Positions 35,234-43,235 of a stretch of DNA of 64,000 nt are shown in pieces. Both the position numbers and the translations under genes were made by a program. Source of the DNA: Bacteroidota bacterium. GTDB taxonomy: Bacteria > Bacteroidota > Bacteroidia > Bacteroidales > Prolixibacteraceae. Every line of letters starts with the position of its first letter. Position 1 is the stretch's first letter. The DNA is taken from the NCBI GenBank assembly GCA_023251435.1, contig JAHEYU010000014.1, positions 1 to 64,000 on the forward strand. Reading direction: 5' to 3'. The notes under the pieces are model-generated. The model was not told the origin of the DNA. It searched no databases and saw nothing but the letters and a program-made list of their open reading frames with translations.

Positions 35234-36214
35234 ATGAAACGATCATTATTTATATTTCTTAATCTGTTGCTGATTTCAAGCTTCGTCTGGTCAACCCAGC
35301 CAGTTAAAATTATTTTCGATACCGACATGGGGCCCGATTATGACGATGTGGGAGCGATTACTATTCTTCATGCGTTGGCAGCCAAAGGCGAATGCGAAAT
35401 ACTTGCAACGATGGTTAGTGACGGGTATCCATATATTGCGCCAACCATCGAAGTTTTTAACCGTTATTTTCAGAAACCAACTATTCCGATTGGCGTTCCC
35501 GGGCCGGATGCACCAAAGTTTTCCTGTCCCAATCATTGGAACGATTCGCTGGTTGTAAAATATCTGCCAAAATTAAAGACCAATGCCGATTATCCTTCAG
35601 CCACAGAAGTTTACCGTAAGGTTTTGGCTGCACAGAAAGACCAAAGTGTGGTGATCGTTACTGTAGGATTTCTTTCGAATCTGGAAACACTCTTGAAATC
35701 AGAACCTGATCAATACAGCAAGCTTTCAGGAAAAGACCTGGTGGCCAAGAAGGTGAAAAAATGGGTAGCTATGGCTGGTGGATTTCCTGAAGGAAACGAA
35801 TTTAATGTGAATCAACATCCGAAAGCTTCAGAATATGTATTCCAAAACTGGCCTACTCCGATTCTTTTCAGCGGATTCGAAATCGGATGGAAAATCATGA
35901 CCGGAAACAAAGTCGCTACTCAAGGCACGAAAGGCAGTCCGGTTCAATGGGCTTACGAATATTGTTTGTCGAACTACGAAAACAAAAAATCGGAAAACCG
36001 CAATTCGTGGGATCATACGGCAGTTTTGTGCGCAGTCCGTAATCCTGAAAACTACTTTTATGTGATCGGAAACGGAACTTTTGTATGCAATGCCAATGGC
36101 TCAAACTCGTGGAATGCCGATAAAAACTCGAATCATTCCTTTCTTGTTCACAAATATCCGTATCAGAAAATCGCAGATATACTGGACGATTTGATGCTTT
36201 ACGAACCAAAATGA
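35234..36214 (+). CDS. Exported nucleoside hydrolase
   Basis: A 326-residue protein with a signal peptide (MKRSLFIFLNLLLISSFVWS). The calcium-binding motif IIFDTDMGPDYDDVGAI defines the inosine-uridine nucleoside hydrolase family; the second ligand region GGFPEGNEFNVNQHPKASEYV and the C-terminal WDHTAVLCAV are also present. It should split nucleosides to base and ribose in the periplasm. It lies 18 bp after the glycohydrolase gene in the same operon. Confidence 0.92.
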   Translation: MKRSLFIFLNLLLISSFVWSTQPVKIIFDTDMGPDYDDVGAITILHALAAKGECEILATMVSDGYPYIAPTIEVFNRYFQKPTIPIGVPGPDAPKFSCPNHWNDSLVVKYLPKLKTNADYPSATEVYRKVLAAQKDQSVVIVTVGFLSNLETLLKSEPDQYSKLSGKDLVAKKVKKWVAMAGGFPEGNEFNVNQHPKASEYVFQNWPTPILFSGFEIGWKIMTGNKVATQGTKGSPVQWAYEYCLSNYENKKSENRNSWDHTAVLCAVRNPENYFYVIGNGTFVCNANGSNSWNADKNSNHSFLVHKYPYQKIADILDDLMLYEPK

Positions 36215-36220
36215 AAAAGC

Positions 36221-36265
36221 AAATATCCAATATTCAATAATGAATAACCAATATCCATTCAAAAA
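36221..36265. repeat. AATATCCAAT-type intergenic repeat, second copy
   Basis: AATATCCAATATTCAATAAT and ACCAATATCCATTC repeat the units seen at 17579-17689. It lies in the 66-bp gap of the ribose operon. Confidence 0.5.
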
Positions 36266-36280
36266 TCAAAACCATCAACC

Positions 36281-37276
36281 ATGTATATCGTTAATTCCTA
36301 TTTCCTCGCAGTTGTTCTTTGTTTTGTAACCATGTTGTGCTGGGGTTCGTGGGCCAATACCCAAAAATTGGCACAAAAATCATGGCGTTTTGAACTGTTT
36401 TATTGGGATTATGTGATCGGAATCCTGCTGATGTCGCTGCTTTTCTCGTTTACCTTGGGAAGCACAGGAGAACTTGGCCGTGGTTTTCTGGAAGATATTG
36501 GTCAGGCAGAAATGAGCAACATTGGCAATGCCTTGCTGGGTGGAATTATTTTTAACGCTGCCAATATTCTTATTGCAGCTGCCATTGCTATTGCAGGCAT
36601 GTCGGTAGCTTTTCCGGTTGGAATTGGCATCGCGCTGGTGTTGGGAGTTTTAGTTAATTATATGGCTAATCCGCAGGGAAATGCAATGTGGCTATTTGCC
36701 GGAGTAATTGTGATTACATTGGCAATTTTGCTCGATGCCGTAGCTTATAAAAAGAAATCGGCACAATCGCAGAAAGTTCCGACTAAAGGAATTGTATTGT
36801 CGGTAGTTGGTGGTGTTATGATGGCTCTGTTCTATCGCTTTGTGGCCAGTTCGATGGTTACCAATTTCGAAACTCCCGAAGCAGGTTTATTGACTCCTTA
36901 CACCGCAGTATTTATCTTTTCAGTCGGAATTTTGATCAGTAACTTCGTTTTCAATACCATCCTGATGAAAAAGCCTTTCGAAGGTACACCGGTAACCTAT
37001 TCCCAATATTTTGCAGGAAGCCTGAAAGAACATTTTACCGGCATTCTTGGTGGAATGATCTGGTGTGTGGGTATGACCTTCAGTATAATTGCTGCCGGAA
37101 AAGCCGGGTTTGCCATTTCTTACGGATTGGGACAAGGCGCAACGCTGGTAGCAGCTTTGTGGGGAGTATTTATCTGGAAAGAATTTAAGGGGAGCAAAGG
37201 TACCACCGGATTGCTGGCAACCATGTTTATTCTGTTTTTTGTAGGTATCGGAATGCTAATTTATGCGGGTTTGTAA
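36281..37276 (+). CDS. GRP-family sugar transporter
   Basis: A 331-residue membrane protein with about ten helices. The N-terminus (VVLCFVTMLCWGSWANTQKL) and ISYGLGQGATLVAALWGVFIWKEF are typical for the glucose/ribose porter branch of the drug/metabolite superfamily. Together with ribokinase and two extracytoplasmic glycosidases it most likely imports free ribose. A terminator follows, closing the operon. Confidence 0.85.
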   Translation: MYIVNSYFLAVVLCFVTMLCWGSWANTQKLAQKSWRFELFYWDYVIGILLMSLLFSFTLGSTGELGRGFLEDIGQAEMSNIGNALLGGIIFNAANILIAAAIAIAGMSVAFPVGIGIALVLGVLVNYMANPQGNAMWLFAGVIVITLAILLDAVAYKKKSAQSQKVPTKGIVLSVVGGVMMALFYRFVASSMVTNFETPEAGLLTPYTAVFIFSVGILISNFVFNTILMKKPFEGTPVTYSQYFAGSLKEHFTGILGGMIWCVGMTFSIIAAGKAGFAISYGLGQGATLVAALWGVFIWKEFKGSKGTTGLLATMFILFFVGIGMLIYAGL

Positions 37277-37315
37277 TTTTTAAAATGCGATTATCAAATT
37301 TTTTGATTTTTGCTG

Positions 37316-37347
37316 AAAATCCATGGTTTAAATGCTATGGATTTTTT
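37316..37347 (+). terminator. Rho-independent terminator of the ribose operon
   Basis: AAAATCCAT pairs with ATGGATTTT across 12 nt, followed by a run of T. Confidence 0.85.
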
Positions 37348-37479
37348 TGTTTTTTTCTGTTTCGATCATTCAGACGTATGGATTGATAGCTGAAACCCAT
37401 TGTTCAGAAATCGGTGGTCTTTGCTTCTAGGTTTATTCTTTACATTGGTTTAAATTTGAATATTATAATCAATTTTATC

Positions 37480-38055
37480 ATGAATTCAGCCAAATCATTT
37501 AAGGAATACTACGAAACTTCATTTTTTGATGGAAGGGATAAGGAACAGGCCCAAAAACTGGCTGACGAGTTTTTTGAAAGCTTTATTCATGATACCACTC
37601 TTAAGATCGAATTGTTGGAAGGCTATCTTTTAAAAGGAGATATTGATTTGTTTTACAGTACATTAACTGAATTGAAATTCCTCATTGAGTTTTCGGATAA
37701 CCTAAATCGCTATTGGCATATAATACGAGGCTACTCTGGTGCATTGTCGAAACTGAAAGCAGAAATGACGGTTAAAGGAGCAAAAAAACTTCATGCTTAT
37801 TACTTCAGTAAATATGGCGATCGCCGGTTTTTGCGTGATGAACATTGGTTCGAGAAGAAAAGATGGGAGTTTTTGGATGAAATGCAAAATATCTATTTTG
37901 AAGACGACCTACGTACTTTTTTTCAGAAATACGAACAAGTATTGTTGGAAAATATGAAAATCTATACCTCATTTATAATGATGTTCATTATAGATCTTGA
38001 AACATGGGAATTACCGCATATTTCAAGATCTCATGCCCTGAAATCCAATTGGTGA
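37480..38055 (+). CDS. Unrecognised helical protein (191 aa)
   Basis: No family recognised. A soluble, charged, mostly helical protein (SFKEYYETSFFDGRDKEQAQ ... LLEGYLLKGDIDLFYSTLTEL) with many aromatic residues and a hydrophobic segment near the end (IYTSFIMMFIIDLETWELP). The ATG at 37480 is preferred since upstream residues are coded by AT-rich leader. A TAAATTTG box lies at 37451-37458. It precedes a response regulator gene by 159 bp; a link is only positional. Confidence 0.6.
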   Translation: MNSAKSFKEYYETSFFDGRDKEQAQKLADEFFESFIHDTTLKIELLEGYLLKGDIDLFYSTLTELKFLIEFSDNLNRYWHIIRGYSGALSKLKAEMTVKGAKKLHAYYFSKYGDRRFLRDEHWFEKKRWEFLDEMQNIYFEDDLRTFFQKYEQVLLENMKIYTSFIMMFIIDLETWELPHISRSHALKSNW

Positions 38056-38144
38056 AACAGTTTTGGATTAACCCAAATTCATCTTTTTTTTCGCTATTTT
38101 CATAATTTTGAGAAACTGTATTCATAATGTTTTGACATTATGCG

Positions 38145-38152
38145 TATATTTG
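38145..38152 (+). promoter_or_regulatory. Candidate -7 box for the response regulator
   Basis: TATATTTG matches TAnnTTTG exactly 62 nt before the start codon. A properly spaced TTTG is not seen. Confidence 0.3.
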
Positions 38153-38214
38153 CAGGCACTTCATTTCATCTTCAGATGACTGAAATCAATTATTATTGAA
38201 CTAAACGAACAATA

Positions 38215-38604
38215 ATGCGCGATCTCAAAGAATTGAAAATACTTTTTGCTGAAGACAACCTGATCATTCAGCGGATTGCAGTTATTAACTTTGGTCAGTT
38301 GGGTATTCCTACTGATTTTGCTTCAAACGGAAAAGAGGCCGTTGAAATGTACCGGAATAAAAAGTATGATCTGATACTTATGGACATGCAGATGCCGGTA
38401 ATGGATGGATTGGAAGCTACCCGCCAAATCAGGGCATTCGAGAAGGAAATAAATTCTGAAAATCGTGTTTACATTGTTGCTCTTACTGCCAATATTATTT
38501 CAGAAAAGAAGGACGAATGCCTGTTAGCCGGAATGGATGATTTTATGGAAAAACCATTTCAGGAACAGAAATTGCGTTCCTTGTTTTTAAAATCGTTTAG
38601 CTGA
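38215..38604 (+). CDS. Stand-alone response regulator (CheY-like receiver)
   Basis: A 129-residue single receiver domain. The acidic pocket is AEDN (13-14), the phosphoacceptor Asp57 lies in LILMDMQMPVMDG, and the conserved Thr/Lys are in VALTANI and FMEKPF. There is no output domain. Its sequence is of the type found at the end of hybrid histidine kinases, so it may accept phosphate from a distant kinase. No kinase is encoded near it. Confidence 0.92.
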   Translation: MRDLKELKILFAEDNLIIQRIAVINFGQLGIPTDFASNGKEAVEMYRNKKYDLILMDMQMPVMDGLEATRQIRAFEKEINSENRVYIVALTANIISEKKDECLLAGMDDFMEKPFQEQKLRSLFLKSFS

Positions 38605-38784
38605 TCTGGCAATACTTTTCGATCGACCAGATCTGGTTCCCTTCTTTTCTTTTAAATTGATTGATGCCCATTCAAAATAGGAATTGTTTATAACAGGTTG
38701 TTATCCAGCTTTGTGTGGTAATTTCTGGTCCAGACTATTTGTTAATGAATCTTATTATTTAGAACCTTATTAAATTTCGTATCG

Positions 38785-38817
38785 TGTTGTTTTACTGAAC
38801 GATCGTTAATACTTTTA
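38785..38817 (+). promoter_or_regulatory. Candidate promoter of the propeller/redox gene run
   Basis: GTTG near 38786-38789 and TACTTTTA at 38810-38817 are 20 nt apart, one mismatch each from TTTG/TAnnTTTG. The first propeller gene starts 25 nt later. Confidence 0.4.
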
Positions 38818-38841
38818 CCCAAAACAAAATATGTAGAACCT

Positions 38842-40056
38842 ATGAAACTATTATCTTTATCTGTAATTCTTTTTATATGCCTGTCGGTTGTGTCGAATGC
38901 ACAGGAACCCACCTTATGGCGCGGAGCTAATTCTTCAGGTATTTATACAGTCGATAAACTTTTACCACAATGGCCGGCTGATGGGCCACAAATTATTTGG
39001 ACGTTCGATAAGTTGGGACAGGGATTTTCATCACCAGCATTTGCCAACAACAAAATCTACATCAATGGAATGATTGAAGGTCAGGCAGTATTGTTTGTTC
39101 TCGACATGAATGGCAAAGAACTTCAGCAATTTAAATACGGAAAAGAGTTCGATACAAGTTATCCCGGAACACGTTCCACGCCAACAATTGTGGGCGATTT
39201 GGCCTATTTGTTCACTGGTCACGGAAAAATTACTTGCCTGAATTTGGCTTCAGGCAAAGCAGTTTGGGAAAAAGATTGTTTGGTAAATTTTGATGGTACA
39301 AATATTACCTGGGGCTACACCGAATCCTTACTTGTTGATGGCGATAAAGTTTTTGTTACTCCCGGAGGAAAGACCAACAACGTGATGGCATTGAACCGCA
39401 TGACCGGCGAAACTATTTGGTCGTGTCCCGGCATGGGCGAATTGTCTGCATATTGTACTCCTCTTTTAATTAAACTTCCAAATCGTCAGTTGTTGGTTAC
39501 TCACACATTTGGTAATGTTTTGGGCATCGATGCTACAACCGGAAAAATGCTTTGGAATTTTGGTCATCCCAATCAGTGGGCCGTTCATCCTAACACTCCG
39601 ATTTATCATGATGGTGGATTGTTTGTTTTTAGCGGTTACGGACAGGGTGGCGAAAAACTTAAACTTAGCGCTGATGGAAGTTCAGTAACGAAGGAATGGG
39701 AAATTAAAAGTTTCGACAGTCGCCAGGGTGGGGCAGTTTTAATTGACGGTTTCATGTATGGATCGGGAGACAAAGATCGCAGCTGGCAATGTGTCGACTG
39801 GAAAACAGGTCAGCAAAAATATTCGTCAACAGAACTTGGAAAAGGGGTGACCATTGCCGCCAACAAAAAACTCATTGGTTATACCGAAAAAGGAGAGTTA
39901 TTTATGGCTGATTCTACTCCCAACGCATTTACTGTAATCAGCAAAACAAAAGTGGCAATTGGATCGGAGCAGCACTGGGCTCACCCGGTAATAAATAAGG
40001 GAATTCTGTATGTCCGTCATGGTAATGTATTGATTGCCTATAAAATATCGGAATAG
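38842..40056 (+). CDS. Exported PQQ-like beta-propeller protein 1
   Basis: A 404-residue protein: signal peptide (ILFICLSVVSNAQ), then LWRGANSSGIY and repeated blades of the form ...G(K)xxW... (LASGKAVWEKD, MTGETIWSCP, TTGKMLWNFGH) that build an eight-bladed propeller. Related genes follow at 40681, 41935 and 43236. The C-terminal EQHWAHPVINKGILYVRHGNVL (outline) holds conserved His residues shared by all three small paralogues. No haem motif is present and PQQ-ligand residues of true dehydrogenases are not evident, so catalysis is uncertain. Located in the periplasm. Confidence 0.85.
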   Translation: MKLLSLSVILFICLSVVSNAQEPTLWRGANSSGIYTVDKLLPQWPADGPQIIWTFDKLGQGFSSPAFANNKIYINGMIEGQAVLFVLDMNGKELQQFKYGKEFDTSYPGTRSTPTIVGDLAYLFTGHGKITCLNLASGKAVWEKDCLVNFDGTNITWGYTESLLVDGDKVFVTPGGKTNNVMALNRMTGETIWSCPGMGELSAYCTPLLIKLPNRQLLVTHTFGNVLGIDATTGKMLWNFGHPNQWAVHPNTPIYHDGGLFVFSGYGQGGEKLKLSADGSSVTKEWEIKSFDSRQGGAVLIDGFMYGSGDKDRSWQCVDWKTGQQKYSSTELGKGVTIAANKKLIGYTEKGELFMADSTPNAFTVISKTKVAIGSEQHWAHPVINKGILYVRHGNVLIAYKISE

Positions 40057-40062
40057 ATAAAT

Positions 40063-40650
40063 ATGATGATTTCAAAAGAAGATAATCCCGCGCTGATTCT
40101 AATTGATATCCAAAAGGGTTTCGATGACATAAATTATTGGGGTGGTGAAAGGAATAATCCTGAAGCTGAACAGAATGCCGGCAAATTGCTGGCATTTTGG
40201 CGAAAAATGGGATTGCCGGTCTTTCACGCGAAACATTGCTCTTCAAATCCAAATTCGAGACTTGCAGAAGGTCAGCAGGGCAATGAATTTCAGGACGTTG
40301 TGGCGCCAATTGACGGGGAAGTCATCATCAAAAAAAATGTAAACAGTGCTTTTATCGGAACCGATCTGAAACAACAACTTGATGCAGCTCGCATTACAAA
40401 ACTGGTTTTTGCCGGTTTAACAACCGATCAATGCGTTTCCACGTCAGTTCGAATGGCTGGTAACTTTGGCTACGATACTTATGTGGTTGATGATGCTACT
40501 GCTACTTTTTGCAAAACAGGTACAAATGGTCAGCTATTTTCATCCGAGATTATTCATGAAACTGCTCTGGCAAGCTTAAATAATGAATTTGCTACTGTTA
40601 TTAAAACCGAAACTCTTTTAAAAGCATTAAATATTCAGGATTTGAATTAA
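40063..40650 (+). CDS. Isochorismatase-like cysteine hydrolase
   Basis: A 195-residue cytoplasmic hydrolase. The triad is visible: Asp in ALILIDIQKGF, Lys in VIIKKNVNSAF, and the nucleophile Cys in LTTDQCVSTSVRMAGNFGY, with the preceding cis-peptide GLTT. Such enzymes act on nicotinamide, carbamoyl compounds or related amides; the substrate cannot be told. It sits 6 bp after propeller 1 and 30 bp before propeller 2, so it belongs to the same transcript. Confidence 0.9.
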   Translation: MMISKEDNPALILIDIQKGFDDINYWGGERNNPEAEQNAGKLLAFWRKMGLPVFHAKHCSSNPNSRLAEGQQGNEFQDVVAPIDGEVIIKKNVNSAFIGTDLKQQLDAARITKLVFAGLTTDQCVSTSVRMAGNFGYDTYVVDDATATFCKTGTNGQLFSSEIIHETALASLNNEFATVIKTETLLKALNIQDLN

Positions 40651-40680
40651 AAAGGATTTTAAATAAACCAACTAAAATAT

Positions 40681-41919
40681 ATGAAACGAATACTCCTGTC
40701 GATTGCTTTCTTTTTGTTTGTTGTAATTGCTTTTGCTCAACCCATTCAGTGGAGAGGACTGCACCGCGACGGAAAATTTATGGATACTGGGTTATTGAAA
40801 AAATGGCCCGATGCCGGTCCCGAATTACTGATGAAAGTGGAAGGAATTGGTAAAGGTTATTCGTCGGTTGTTGCTACCGATAAGTTTATTTTTGCCACCG
40901 GAATGATCGATACCCTCGATTATCTTTCGTGCATTACTCCTGATGGTCAGACCAAATGGAAAGTAGCTTATGGCCGTTCATGGGCAAAATCATTTCCGGA
41001 TACCCGCAGCACTCCAACCATTGAAGATGACCGGGTTTACATTATCAGCGGAACCGGCGAGCTGGTTTGTTTAAATATAAATGACGGAGCAATCCGCTGG
41101 AAAGTGAATGTGGACAAAGATTATAATTCTGAATGGCACATTTGGGGTGTTTCAGAATCGCCGCTGATTGTGGATGATAAAGTGATTTGTACTCCCGGCG
41201 GAGCCAAAACTTCGGTCGTCGCTTTCGATAAAATGACCGGAAAACCAGTCTGGCAAAGTGAAAGCGTGGGCGGGCCCCGTTCCTACGTTTCTCCAATAAT
41301 TTATGAATACAAACAATTTAGATATGTTCTGGCAGTAACCGGAACTCATTTGGTTGCTTTGGAACCCGCTTCAGGAAAAGTGGTATGGTCGTTCAAGTAC
41401 TGGGATGGTGCCAAATGGGACCAGCCAGGTTTGATCTGGGCGAATACTCCAACATTTAAAGGACGTGATATCTTCCTTTCGATGGGTTACGATTACCGTA
41501 ATGTTATGGTTGAAATGAGTGAAGATGGAACTTCGGTAACCGAAAAATGGAGCAACATGACTTTGGATAACCACCATCATGGTTTGATTGAACTTGAAGG
41601 AAATATCTATGGCTCAAACTGGATCAGCAATAGTAAAGGCAAATGGCTTTGTTTGGATTGGAATTCCGGAGAAACAAAATACGAAACAGAATGGCTGACC
41701 AAGGGAGCATTAATTTATGCCGATGGACTTCTGTATATTCTGGAAGAAAAAGCAGGAACAGTGGCATTGGTGAAACCAAATACACAAAGTTTCGAGATAA
41801 TAAGTTCATTTAAATTACAGGGTGGTTCCGGTCCATTCTGGGCACATCCTTTCATTGCCAATGGTAAATTGTATTTGCGTCACGGCGATGTTTTATTTGT
41901 TTACAACATTAAGGCATAA
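40681..41919 (+). CDS. Exported PQQ-like beta-propeller protein 2
   Basis: A 412-residue periplasmic protein with a signal peptide (LLSIAFFLFVVIAFAQ) followed by QWRGLHRDGKF and propeller blades (NDGAIRWKV, MTGKPVWQSE, ASGKVVWSFK, NSGETKYETE). It is a close paralogue of the proteins at 38842 and 41935: the same order of RSTPTIEDDRVYIISGTGE, WGVSESPLI, LDNHHHGLIELEG and GPFWAHPFI...LRHGDVLFVY occurs. This suggests tandem duplication with later divergence. Role unknown; redox or sugar-derivative oxidation are possible. Confidence 0.85.
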   Translation: MKRILLSIAFFLFVVIAFAQPIQWRGLHRDGKFMDTGLLKKWPDAGPELLMKVEGIGKGYSSVVATDKFIFATGMIDTLDYLSCITPDGQTKWKVAYGRSWAKSFPDTRSTPTIEDDRVYIISGTGELVCLNINDGAIRWKVNVDKDYNSEWHIWGVSESPLIVDDKVICTPGGAKTSVVAFDKMTGKPVWQSESVGGPRSYVSPIIYEYKQFRYVLAVTGTHLVALEPASGKVVWSFKYWDGAKWDQPGLIWANTPTFKGRDIFLSMGYDYRNVMVEMSEDGTSVTEKWSNMTLDNHHHGLIELEGNIYGSNWISNSKGKWLCLDWNSGETKYETEWLTKGALIYADGLLYILEEKAGTVALVKPNTQSFEIISSFKLQGGSGPFWAHPFIANGKLYLRHGDVLFVYNIKA

Positions 41920-41934
41920 TTTATTCCTGAAAAG

Positions 41935-43179
41935 ATGACGAAAATTCTCACCTTTATTTTATTCACCTTTATTTTTTCCGGGAACTTGTTTGCACAGGAC
42001 TTGGTGGAATGGCGTGGCCCAAACCGCACTGGAATTTATCCTGATCAGAATCTGCTGAAAAGCTGGCCTGAAATTGGGCCTTCGCTTTTATTAGAACTGA
42101 ATGATATCGGGAATGGCTATTCGTCGCCCGTAGTTTATAAAAATTCGATATACGTAACCGGAAGAAAAGATACTCTGGATGTAATTTCGGCTTACACTAT
42201 GGATGGGGCGAAAAAGTGGGAAACACCCTACGGACGTGCCTGGCCGCGTACTTATCCCGAAACACGCTGCACGCCAACCATCGAAAATAACCGCATTTAT
42301 CTTATTAGCGGCATGGGCGAAGTGGTTTGTGTCGAAGCTGCTTCAGGAAAAATATTGTGGTCGGTTGATGCCAACAAAATCTACAATGGCGAACCTCACC
42401 GGTGGGGAGTTGCTGAATCGCCCGCAGTTTCAGATAAAGCTGTATTTTATGTTACCGGTGGTGAAGAAACCTCCGTGGTTGCGTTCGATAAAACCAATGG
42501 CAAACTACTTTGGAAATCGAAAAGCCTTGGCGGAGCCCGTGCTTATGCGTCTTCGTTACTTATTGAAAAAGCTGGCATGCAACTATTGCTTGCACAGACC
42601 GCCAACGATTTGATTGGAATAAACATCGAAAACGGTGAAATTCTTTGGACTTACAACCTCATCCAGTATCACATTAATCAACAGGGAAAAGGTGGAAATA
42701 CCAATACTCCTCTATTCTATAACAATGAAATTTTCGTAACAAGCGGATACGATCATGCTGCGGTTTTGTTAGCTCTGGCTGATGACGGACGATCGGTTTC
42801 GTTAAAGTGGATCAATCATGATTTTGATAGTCACATGGGTGGCGCGGTCAAAATTGGCAACTATTTGTTTGGGTCGAACTGGAAGAACAACAGCAACGGC
42901 AATTGGGTCAGTGTCGATTGGAACACCGGAAAAACGATGTACGAAACCCTTTGGTTCAACAAAGGACCAATTATTTCGGCTGACGGAATGCTGTATTGCT
43001 ACGAAGAGAAATCCGGAAATCTGGCATTGGTTAAGCCCAATCCGGAGAAATTCGAAATTATCAGTTCATTCAAAATCGAAAAAGGAACAGGTCCGCATTG
43101 GGCACATCCAGCCATTTTTGATGGAAAACTGTTTGTCCGTCACGGTGAAGTGTTGATGGTTTATGATCTGAAAAAGTAG
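41935..43179 (+). CDS. Exported PQQ-like beta-propeller protein 3
   Basis: A 414-residue periplasmic paralogue of propellers 1 and 2, with signal peptide (FTFIFSGNLFAQ), VEWRGPNRTGIY and the same blade series (ASGKILWSVD, TNGKLLWKSK, ENGEILWTYN, NTGKTMYETL). The His-bearing stretches FDSHMGGAVKIG and GPHWAHPAI...VRHGEVLMVY are conserved. It lies 15 bp after its paralogue. A palindromic repeat fills the gap to the next propeller gene. Confidence 0.85.
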   Translation: MTKILTFILFTFIFSGNLFAQDLVEWRGPNRTGIYPDQNLLKSWPEIGPSLLLELNDIGNGYSSPVVYKNSIYVTGRKDTLDVISAYTMDGAKKWETPYGRAWPRTYPETRCTPTIENNRIYLISGMGEVVCVEAASGKILWSVDANKIYNGEPHRWGVAESPAVSDKAVFYVTGGEETSVVAFDKTNGKLLWKSKSLGGARAYASSLLIEKAGMQLLLAQTANDLIGINIENGEILWTYNLIQYHINQQGKGGNTNTPLFYNNEIFVTSGYDHAAVLLALADDGRSVSLKWINHDFDSHMGGAVKIGNYLFGSNWKNNSNGNWVSVDWNTGKTMYETLWFNKGPIISADGMLYCYEEKSGNLALVKPNPEKFEIISSFKIEKGTGPHWAHPAIFDGKLFVRHGEVLMVYDLKK

Positions 43180-43196
43180 CAAATAAAATTGATCGA

Positions 43197-43230
43197 AGCG
43201 ATATCCTTTGCCGTTCACTTCAGTGAACGG
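43197..43230. repeat. ATATCCTTTGCCGT-type palindromic repeat (copy 1)
   Basis: AGCGATATCCTTTGCC followed by the hairpin CCGTTCACTTCAGTGAACGG. Two further copies lie at 61208-61242 (reverse) and 61268-61301. This copy ends 5 nt before the ATG at 43236, so its hairpin may cover the ribosome binding region. Confidence 0.75.
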
Positions 43231-43235
43231 ATAGG

